From positions 1 to 9,020 of the forward strand of contig CAZTZN010000184.1 in the NCBI GenBank assembly GCA_964617715.1: 9,020 nucleotides of DNA, in the 5' to 3' direction. Within the stretch, counting starts at the first letter, position 1; every line of letters begins with the position of its first letter. The stretch comes from JALGVA01 sp964617715. Lineage in GTDB: Bacteria > Armatimonadota > Zipacnadia > Zipacnadales > UBA5352. Below are positions 1 to 5,817 of this stretch, piece by piece. A program made the position numbers and the translations under genes. The notes beneath the pieces were generated by a model. It was not told where the DNA came from and searched no databases. It saw nothing but the letters and a program-made list of their open reading frames with translations.

Positions 1-143
1 CACGGGGAGGCGGGCGGGAGGAGGGGCCCCGCCAGAAAGCCCCACGATTTCCGTCAGGGAATTGAAACAGCAGGACGTCAGGGACCTGGGTGTAGCGGGG
101 CGCCCCGCAGAAAGCCCCACGATTTCCGTCAGGGAATTGAAAC
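1..143 (+). CRISPR. CRISPR array, leader-distal end (runs off left edge)
   Basis: Two identical 36-bp repeats occupy 33-68 and 108-143, separated by a 39-bp unique spacer (69-107). The 32 bases at the left edge would be the visible part of a further spacer. Each repeat begins CAGAAAGCCCCACG and ends GGGAATTGAAAC. A 3' end of ATTGAAAC is the classical 8-nt crRNA 5' handle of many type I and type III systems, so the array is probably transcribed left to right, with leader and cas genes outside the window. The sequence after 143 is GC-rich and hairpin-forming, unlike an AT-rich leader, which supports reading this as the trailer end. The last repeat shows no degeneration. Subtype cannot be assigned without cas genes or a repeat-database comparison. 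With only two repeats in view the array is small in evidence, but 36/36 identity at regular spacing is hard to explain otherwise. Confidence 0.9.
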
Positions 144-159
144 CTCCGCTCCCGCTGTG

Positions 160-181
160 CCGCCGACACTCCTGTCGGCGG
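160..181. terminator. Perfect 9-bp stem-loop after the CRISPR array
   Basis: Arms CCGCCGACA (160-168) and TGTCGGCGG (173-181) are exact reverse complements around a CTCC loop. The hairpin starts 16 bases after the last CRISPR repeat. No T-tract follows, so it is not a textbook intrinsic terminator. It could still stop or stabilise the 3' end of the pre-crRNA, or be an interspersed palindromic element. Confidence 0.4.
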
Positions 182-190
182 GACGAAGGC

Positions 191-220
191 GCATGCGGCA
201 GGGACCTGCCGCCTTGATGC
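191..220. terminator. Second stem-loop upstream of the DUF4838 gene
   Basis: Arms GCGGCAGG (195-202) and CCTGCCGC (205-212) pair perfectly around a 2-base GA centre. The stem can be extended by GCAT (191-194) with ATGC (217-220) across a 4-base bulge. With the hairpin at 160-181 it forms a tandem pair between the CRISPR array and the first gene. A role in termination or insulation is inferred from position only. Confidence 0.35.
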
Positions 221-274
221 AGGCCACCGCCCTCCTCAGAGCGAAGCTACCCCCCGCCGCGATGTGACGCTCCC

Positions 275-282
275 GGAGGTGA
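275..282 (+). promoter_or_regulatory. Strong Shine-Dalgarno sequence deciding a non-AUG start
   Basis: GGAGGTGA is an 8-base perfect complement to the 16S rRNA 3' end. The reading frame of the 289-3207 gene has a TGA stop at 280-282, overlapping this site, so translation must begin after it. The codons at normal spacing are ATC (286-288) and CTG (289-291). There is no ATG, GTG or TTG in frame until GTG at 325, which is 42 bases downstream and has no ribosome binding site of its own. Confidence 0.7.
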
Positions 283-288
283 CCGATC

Positions 289-3207
289 CTGCGCACCAAC
301 CTGCTGCTGAGCCTCACCGCGCTGGTGGCGGTGGCATCATGCGCGCACGCCGTCGAGCTGGTCCGCGACCACGAGCCGGTCGCGAGCATCGTCGTCCCCG
401 ATCAGCCGCTGCCGGTGGAGAGCTTCGCCGCCGGGGAGCTGCAGCACCATCTCGAACGTGCCACCGGCGCCACGCTGCCCATCGTGCCCGAGGCTGAGGC
501 CGACCTCGATGCGAGCCTGGTGCTGATCGGCGCCTGCCGCGCAACCGCCGAGGCGGGCGTGGTCCCCGACGAGCTGCCCATCAACGGCTACATCATCCGC
601 GCCGACGCGCGCCGCCTCTACCTCGCCGGCGATGACACCGACGGCCCGGCCGCGTGGATCCTGCACAACAACCGCACGCGCGTGGGCACCATGTTCGCGG
701 TCTATGAGCTGCTTGACCGGCACCTGGGCGCGCGCTGGCTGTGGCCGGGGCCCCTGGGCGAGGTCATCCCCGAGCGCGCCGACATCGCCTTCGACGACCT
801 CGACATCGCCGGCCGGCCCGCCTTCGTGCACGCCCGCTGGCGCGATGGCGGCGCCACCGTCGCCGGCACCGACGGCTGGGCCTCACCCGAGAACCGCAGC
901 CGCTTCATCTCCGCGCAGGGCGCCTGGCTGCGCCGCCACCGCTTCGCCCTGGGCACCAACATGGACATGGCCCACGCCTTCACCACCTGGTGGGAGCGCT
1001 ACGGCGAGGACCACCCCGAGTATTTCAACCTCCTCCCCGACGGCACGCGCCGCTCCGACCCGACCTATCACGGCGGCGCCTCGCGGCTCATTGCCATGGA
1101 CGTCTCCGAGCCCGCCTTCCACCGCGCCATCGTTGACAACTGGCTCGCCACCCGCACTCCCGAAGACCCGAACATCGACGCCAGCGAGAACGATACTCCC
1201 GGCAAATGCACCTGCGAGCGCTGCCTGTCGTGGGACGTCCCCGATCCTGACCTCGAGATCCCCTGGGATGAGCGCCTGGAGCACGCGCGCGCGGCCTTCG
1301 ACGCCGGTGAGGGCGACTGGTACCGCTACCTGGGCAGCCTCTCCGACCGCTACGCCCGGTACTTCCTGGCCGTGCAGGCCGAGGCGCGCAAGATTGACCC
1401 CGACGCCATCGTCATGGGCTACGCCTACGCCAACTACCGCCTGCCCCCACGCCGGACCATGCTCAACGATCACATCTACATCGGCATCGTGCCCGCAATC
1501 ATGTTCCCGTGGACCGAGCAGGGGCGCGCGGAGATGCGCGCGCAGTGGGACGGCTGGGCCGCCACCGGCGCGCGCCTGATGCTGCGTCCCAACTACATGC
1601 TCGAAGGCCACAACCTGCCCATATACTTCGCGCACCACCTCGGTGAGGAGTTCAGCCACTGCGCGCACAACGGAATGATCGCCACCGATTTCGATTCCCT
1701 CACCGGCCAGTACGCCACCCAGGCGCCCAACCTCTACATGCTCGCGCGCCTCACCGCCCGACCCGACCTGACCCCCGAGCAGGTCCTTGACGAGTTCTAC
1801 GCTGCCTTCGGCCCGGCGGCGGAGCAGGTGCGCGCCTACTTCGAGCACTGGCGCGCGGTCTCCGACGCGGTCACCGAGCCCATCGAGGGCCTGCACTGGT
1901 CGTACTTCTACCGCGAGGCCCACCGGATCTTCACGCCCGAGGTCATCGACCGCGGCGAGACGCTGCTCGCCGCCGCCGAGCAGGCCGCCGCCGGCGATGA
2001 GACCGCCCTCGCCCGCGTGCGGTGGCTCCGGAAGGGTCTGCGCAACGCCCGCCTGACTCTCGAGGTGCAGCGCGCCTACCAGGCCTTCCGCGAGACCGGC
2101 ACCATCGCCCCCTATCGCGACGCGATCACCGCCCTCGACGACTACCGCGCTTCCATCGAGGGTGACCTGGTGTGCAACATGGCCTACCTCGCATGGGCCG
2201 AGGTGCGCACCTGGGACCGCGAGCTGCTGCGCCTCATGGCCCGGCCCGGCGACCCGCTGCCCGGCCCGTGGCGCTTCGCCTGGGACCCCGACGGGGTCGG
2301 TGAGCAGCAGGGCTGGTTCGCCGCCGACTTCCCCGACGCCGACTGGCCCGAGACCGAGATCAGCGCCCCGTGGGAGCAGCTCCCCGTCGGCCAGAAGTGG
2401 CGCGCCGAGCACGGAGCCGACTACGACGGCCTCGCCTGGTACCGCACCGGCTTCGCCGCGCCCGACGACCTCGCGGGCCGGCGCGTGCGGCTCATCTTCG
2501 GCGCCGTCGATGAGGCCTGCGTCATCTGGCTCAACGGCCGGCGCATCCTCGACCGCCCCTACCCCTTCGAGGGCGACACCGACTCGTGGCAGAAGGCCTT
2601 CGAGGTGGACATCACCGACGCGGTCCACCCCGGCGCGGGCAATGTGCTGGCGGTGCGCGTCGAGGACAACGCGGGCGCCGGCGGCATCTGGCGCCCGGTC
2701 TGGCTGACCACCGCCGCCGAACGCGCCGATGACCGGGCCAACCTCGTGACCGACGGCGGCTTCGAGGAGCAGTCCGGCGCGTGGCACAAGAGCGTGATGG
2801 CCGGCGACTTCGCCTTCGCGCTGGACACCACGCAGCCGCACGGCGGGCGGCTGTGCGCGAGGATCGAGTGCACCGCTCCCGGCCCGCCGGAGATCGAGGA
2901 GCGCATGCGCACCCGCGTGTGGGGGCGCTGGTACCGCACCATCGGCCCGGTCGATCCGGCGAAGACCTACCGCCTGCGCCTGTGGGTGCGCACGTCCGAC
3001 GACTTCGGCGGGCGCGTCGCCATCTGGATCACCGGCGCGGGCGAAGCGACGATCGCCCAGAACGTGCTCAACACCGAGGGCCTGTGGCGCGAGTTCACCC
3101 TCGATGACATCCATCCCAACGCCGACGAACTCGGACTCTACCTCAACCTGATGGACACCGCGGGCACCGCCTGGTTCGATGACGTCGAGCTGGTGGCCGT
3201 GCGGTGA
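289..3207 (+). CDS. Exported DUF4838-type glycosidase-like protein with two C-terminal beta-sandwich domains
   Basis: A 972-aa protein if started at CTG 289 (960 aa from GTG 325). The start is chosen from the SD at 275-282 and because residues 1-21 then form a signal peptide: a short basic start (RTN), a hydrophobic LLLSLTALVAVA core, and either a signal peptidase I site after AHA or a lipobox (VASC). Approximate domains: residues 22-160, an alpha-glucuronidase N-terminal-like fold (ELQHHLERATG); residues 200-480, a DUF4838-like barrel with EYFNLLPDGTR and SENDTPGKCTCERC; residues 490-650, helical; residues 657-809, a GH2-type galactose-binding jelly roll (WYRTGF, IWLNGRRI); residues 817-970, a CenC/CBM4_9-like sandwich (NLVTDGGFE to TAWFDDVEL). 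Family membership is recognised from motifs; the reaction and substrate are unknown. It probably acts outside the cytoplasm on a polysaccharide. It is followed after 124 bases by the phosphoesterase gene. Confidence 0.85.
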   Translation: MRTNLLLSLTALVAVASCAHAVELVRDHEPVASIVVPDQPLPVESFAAGELQHHLERATGATLPIVPEAEADLDASLVLIGACRATAEAGVVPDELPINGYIIRADARRLYLAGDDTDGPAAWILHNNRTRVGTMFAVYELLDRHLGARWLWPGPLGEVIPERADIAFDDLDIAGRPAFVHARWRDGGATVAGTDGWASPENRSRFISAQGAWLRRHRFALGTNMDMAHAFTTWWERYGEDHPEYFNLLPDGTRRSDPTYHGGASRLIAMDVSEPAFHRAIVDNWLATRTPEDPNIDASENDTPGKCTCERCLSWDVPDPDLEIPWDERLEHARAAFDAGEGDWYRYLGSLSDRYARYFLAVQAEARKIDPDAIVMGYAYANYRLPPRRTMLNDHIYIGIVPAIMFPWTEQGRAEMRAQWDGWAATGARLMLRPNYMLEGHNLPIYFAHHLGEEFSHCAHNGMIATDFDSLTGQYATQAPNLYMLARLTARPDLTPEQVLDEFYAAFGPAAEQVRAYFEHWRAVSDAVTEPIEGLHWSYFYREAHRIFTPEVIDRGETLLAAAEQAAAGDETALARVRWLRKGLRNARLTLEVQRAYQAFRETGTIAPYRDAITALDDYRASIEGDLVCNMAYLAWAEVRTWDRELLRLMARPGDPLPGPWRFAWDPDGVGEQQGWFAADFPDADWPETEISAPWEQLPVGQKWRAEHGADYDGLAWYRTGFAAPDDLAGRRVRLIFGAVDEACVIWLNGRRILDRPYPFEGDTDSWQKAFEVDITDAVHPGAGNVLAVRVEDNAGAGGIWRPVWLTTAAERADDRANLVTDGGFEEQSGAWHKSVMAGDFAFALDTTQPHGGRLCARIECTAPGPPEIEERMRTRVWGRWYRTIGPVDPAKTYRLRLWVRTSDDFGGRVAIWITGAGEATIAQNVLNTEGLWREFTLDDIHPNADELGLYLNLMDTAGTAWFDDVELVAVR

Positions 3208-3331
3208 CCACAGGCGCCCGAAACCATCCGCGCCCGCCGTCCGTCTGACCATGCAGAGGTGTCATGCCATGACCGCCGCAGGCCGCGCCCGCAACCGAAC
3301 ATGCCCTGGACGTCCGGCGCCCTCGCCCGCC

Positions 3332-4087
3332 ATGATCGCACGTATCGCCCTCGCCATCGCCGTCCTCCTCGTCCTGGCCCTGCCCGCACTCGCCGAGGAC
3401 TTCTGGTTCGCCGAGGCCAGCGACACCCACATCTGCGACCAGCCCGGCGCCGCCCTGGTGCGCGAGGCCATCGCCATGATCAACGCCGACCAGCGCATCG
3501 CCTTCAGCCTGTGGCTGGGCGACCTCACCGACCGCTCGACCGCCCCCGAGTTCGAGCTGGCGGAGGCCACGCTATCGCTGTGCGAGAAGCCCTGGCACCC
3601 CGTGCGCGGCAACCACGACGTCAAGGACGGCCTCTACGAGCGGCACTTCGGCCCGCTCAACTACGTCTTCGAGCACGAGGGCTGGGTGTTCATCATGCTC
3701 GACTCCAACGCCGGCGAGCACACGCTCATCGACGAGGCGCGCATGACATGGCTGCGCGAGCAGCTCGCGGCCATCGACCCCGCCGCGCCCATCGTGCTGT
3801 GCTGCCACCACCCGCTGCTGCTCGGCGGCGTTGTCCCGGTCGCGGGCGCGCCCGAGATCCTCGAGCTGTTCAGCGGCCACAACCTGCGCGCGGTCCTCGC
3901 CGGGCACCTGCACCTCAACCAGGAGCACACGGTCAAGGGCGTCCTCTACACCGTCACCAATTGCCTGGCCACCGTGCGCGGCAACATCGATGGCGACCCG
4001 CGCCGCGGCTACCGCCTCTTTCACTGCGCCGACGGCCAGATCACCACGCAGTTCGTGACCGTGCGGGAGATCGCGGGGGAACAGTGA
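3332..4087 (+). CDS. Exported calcineurin-like metallophosphoesterase
   Basis: A 251-aa protein that hydrolyses phosphoester bonds with a dinuclear metal centre, judging by the family signature. Metal-ligand motifs occur in the canonical order: SDTH (D31, H33), GDLTD (D64), GNHD (N94, H95), CCHH (H159/H160) and GHLH (H192, H194). Residues 1-21 are a signal peptide (MIAR, then IALAIAVLLVLALPALA), predicted to be cut after ALA, so the enzyme works in the periplasm or outside. The length is normal for a single-domain member. The start is uncertain: ATG 3332 gives a compact signal peptide but has no SD. ATG 3269, 9 bases after AGAGG (3255-3259), would add 21 arginine-rich residues, and codon use there is less GC-biased than in the gene body. 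The substrate cannot be inferred. It sits 124 bases after the DUF4838 gene and may share its transcript. Confidence 0.9.
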   Translation: MIARIALAIAVLLVLALPALAEDFWFAEASDTHICDQPGAALVREAIAMINADQRIAFSLWLGDLTDRSTAPEFELAEATLSLCEKPWHPVRGNHDVKDGLYERHFGPLNYVFEHEGWVFIMLDSNAGEHTLIDEARMTWLREQLAAIDPAAPIVLCCHHPLLLGGVVPVAGAPEILELFSGHNLRAVLAGHLHLNQEHTVKGVLYTVTNCLATVRGNIDGDPRRGYRLFHCADGQITTQFVTVREIAGEQ

Positions 4088-4133
4088 TCTCCACGGCCCG
4101 ACGCCGTTGACCGCGCGCGTCGGCCTGCCCGTG

Positions 4134-4154
4134 CGACGGGCGTCCCGCCCGTCG
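4134..4154 (+). terminator. Perfect 9-bp hairpin after the phosphoesterase gene
   Basis: Arms CGACGGGCG (4134-4142) and CGCCCGTCG (4146-4154) flank a TCC loop, 47 bases after the stop codon. They are followed by a pyrimidine-rich ATTCTCCTCT stretch rather than a true T-tract. This is a likely transcription terminator for the upstream gene or gene pair. Confidence 0.5.
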
Positions 4155-4179
4155 GCCATTCTCCTCTGCCGCGCCCCGC

Positions 4180-4196
4180 ACAGGCGCCTCGCCTGT
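4180..4196. terminator. Second compact hairpin, 7-bp stem
   Basis: Arms ACAGGCG (4180-4186) and CGCCTGT (4190-4196) flank a CCT loop. It resembles the 4134-4154 hairpin in layout: a GGCG-3 nt-CGCC core extended by different outer pairs. The two may act together as a terminator, or be two members of a small palindromic repeat family. Confidence 0.35.
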
Positions 4197-4354
4197 CGCC
4201 GTCGTCGTCGAGCCCCCGCCCGGCGACGCCGCCATGTTCGCCCGCACAGTCATGCAGAGGGGCCGCGACCGGACCATGGTCGGCCTGCTCATCAACGCCG
4301 ACGCACAGCTCAGCCTCCGCAACGCCCCCGGCCGCACACCACCGCCAACCAGGC

Positions 4355-4541
4355 GCCCGCGGGCGCACGCGGCGCGGGGAGCCGGCGGCGACCCGCACCG
4401 AGGGCGCTGCGGCGCGGATGCCGCGCCACCACCGGCGATGCGCGCCCAGGTCGGTCCGAAGGACCGGACGCAGCGCGCCAGCCGGCCGCGGGCACCTCGC
4501 AGCCGGCCCCCCCAACCTCCCGCCTCGTTCCGTGGCCCGGC
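4355..4541. repeat. Structured repeat copy A (187 bp, type-1 tail)
   Basis: The first of four near-identical copies. It opens with GCCCGCGGGCGCAC and contains a 7-bp hairpin (GGCGCGG, loop ATG, CCGCGCC; 4411-4427). A second hairpin has arms CGGTCC and GGACCG around GAA (4452-4466), bracketed by GCGCGC on both sides. Late in the unit, CCGCGGGC can pair with the opening GCCCGCGG and close the whole element. The tail after CGCAGCC runs GGCCCCCCCAACC to GTGGCCCGGC and is shared only with copy C. No coding sense is evident. It could be a structured RNA or a non-autonomous mobile or palindromic element. Confidence 0.85.
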
Positions 4542-4747
4542 CACCGGGCTGGTGACGTGCCAAGCGGTCGATGGTCGCCGCTTCCTATTCCTTCTTGCGG
4601 CAACCGCAACGACGAGCGCCAGCAAGGCGCTCCCGACCGAGGCGCCAGGGGCACAATGACGAGGGCCCGCGACCGTGGCCCGGGCGCGGCCTGCAACACG
4701 CCGCTGAGCCTGCGACGGAAAGAGGCTGCGCGGTCGGACTCCACAGT

Positions 4748-4922
4748 GCCCGCGGGCGCACGAGGCGCGGGGAGCCCCCGGCGACCCGCACCGAGGGCGC
4801 TGCGGCGCGGTTTCCGCGCCACCACCGGCGATGCGCGCCCAGGTCGGTCCGAAGGACCGGACGTAGCGCGCGAGCCGGCCGCAGGCACCCCGCAGCCAGC
4901 GCCCACAACGTCCCCCCTCATC
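4748..4922. repeat. Structured repeat copy B (175 bp, type-2 tail)
   Basis: This has the same body as copy A, with TTT as the loop of the GGCGCGG/CCGCGCC hairpin and an intact CGGTCC-GAA-GGACCG hairpin. It is the most diverged copy: GGAGCCCCCGGC near the start, CGTAGCGCGCGAG after the second hairpin, and GCAGGCAC instead of GCGGGCAC, which places one mismatch in the closing stem. The tail is type 2 (CAGCGCCCACAACGTCC to CTCATC), as in copy D. The upstream flank ACTCCAC is also shared with D. Confidence 0.85.
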
Positions 4923-5095
4923 GCCCCCGCCCAACGCCGCTGAACTGATCACGCACGCAACCGCCACCGGCGAGCGTGCGTCACAGGCGTGCGCGTGTTC
5001 GTGGCGCGAGGCCCTCGTGCGTCACCCGTTGTCATCGGCCCCTCGTGACCGGGCGACTTCGCTCGTGCGCCCACGTGTTGCCCTGGCTTGCAAGT

Positions 5096-5282
5096 GCCCG
5101 CGGGCGCACGAGGCGCGGGGAGCCAGCGGCGACCCGCACCGAGGGCGCTGCGGCGCGGTTTCCGCGCCACCACCGGCGATGCGCGCCCAGGTCGGTCCGA
5201 AGGACCGGACGCAGCGCGCCAGCCGGCCGCGGGCACCTCGCAGCCGGCCCCCCCAACCTCCCGCCTCGTTCCGTGGCCCGGC
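5096..5282. repeat. Structured repeat copy C (187 bp, type-1 tail)
   Basis: Over the full 187 bases it is almost identical to copy A, including the tail through GTGGCCCGGC; the sequences diverge immediately afterwards. The GGCGCGG/CCGCGCC hairpin has a TTT loop. The closing stem is longest here, because GTGCCCGCGG at the start is perfectly complementary to CCGCGGGCAC near the end. Confidence 0.85.
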
Positions 5283-5486
5283 GAGGCATCGTTCCGGGCC
5301 TGCCGTCGCCACCCTCAGTGCCGATCGCATCGCCCTCCCTCAGCAATCTCTTGCCGTGGCGCGGTGCCCGTCCCCCTTCATCACCCCCTTTCCGCGGGTC
5401 AGGTGCCGGAGACTGGAGCGCGCCCGCTCCTTCCACCGCGTCTCGTTCCCCGCCCCACGCGGGGCCGTGCCATCATACTCCACGGC

Positions 5487-5661
5487 GCCCGCGGGCGCAC
5501 GAGGCGCGGGGAGCCGGCGGCGACCGGCGCCGAGGGCGCTGCGGCGCGGTTGCCGCGCCGCCACCGGCGATGCGCGCCCAGGTCGGTCCGAAGGACCGGA
5601 CGCAGCGCGCCAGCCGGCCGCGGGCACCTCGCAGCCAGCGCCCACAACGTCCCCCCTCATC
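5487..5661. repeat. Structured repeat copy D (175 bp, type-2 tail)
   Basis: It has the same body as the others, with a TTG hairpin loop and two private changes (ACCGGCGCCGAG in place of ACCCGCACCGAG, and CCGCC in place of CCACC after the first hairpin). The tail and upstream ACTCCAC flank match copy B. It ends 156 bases before the start of the next gene, so it may lie in that gene's 5' leader or just upstream of its promoter. Confidence 0.85.
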
Positions 5662-5664
5662 CCC

Positions 5665-5680
5665 CCCGCTCCCGAGCGGG
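5665..5680. other. 7-bp hairpin just after repeat copy D
   Basis: CCCGCTC (5665-5671) and GAGCGGG (5674-5680) pair around CC. It lies at the end of copy D, about 140 bases before the next start codon. It may be a terminator-like or leader structure; no function can be assigned. Confidence 0.3.
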
Positions 5681-5817
5681 TCCGGGGCGCAGCCCCCGGC
5701 CGTCGTCGTCGCCGTCTGCGCTCGCCGGCAGCCCTCGCACGCCGACGTGGAAGGTCCTCTCCCCCACTCCGCCGAACCCCGCCGCGGACAGCACTCCGCC
5801 ACGGGATGTGAGCGCGC

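Larger units (their letters stand above)
4088..5817. other. 1.7-kb gene-free tract carrying hairpins and four structured repeats
   Basis: No reading frame here has a plausible protein. The long open frames on both strands are low-complexity, rich in Arg, Ala, Pro and Gly, and arise because stop codons are scarce at this GC content. The tract contains two compact hairpins right after the phosphoesterase gene, four copies of one 175-187-bp repeat at 393-, 348- and 391-base intervals, and a unique leader before the next gene. The sequences between copies do not resemble each other, so this is not a simple tandem array. Confidence 0.7.

Noticed and set aside
79..208. Ten-base match (CAGGGACCTG) between the CRISPR spacer and the hairpin at 195-212
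   Set aside because: Too short and GC-rich to indicate self-targeting; it is partly a simple palindromic word.
883..3252. 789-aa open frame on the minus strand
   Set aside because: Antisense to the DUF4838-type gene. It is rich in Gly, Val, Ala and His with no recognisable motif, an expected mirror of strongly GC3-biased coding sequence.
3179..3331. Upstream starts for the phosphoesterase (GTG-type at 3179, ATG 3251, ATG 3269)
   Set aside because: They overlap the previous gene or add an arginine-rich stretch with weaker GC3 bias before a complete signal peptide. ATG 3269 remains possible because of AGAGG nearby.
4266..4285. Inverted repeat around GACCATGGTC
   Set aside because: Short palindrome with bulges, no positional relation to a gene or repeat copy.
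4107..4943. Open frames on both strands through the four repeats (Arg/Ala/Pro/Gly-rich)
   Set aside because: The similar peptides recur only because the DNA repeat recurs. Different copies are read in different frames, and the hairpin-loop changes do not respect codons.
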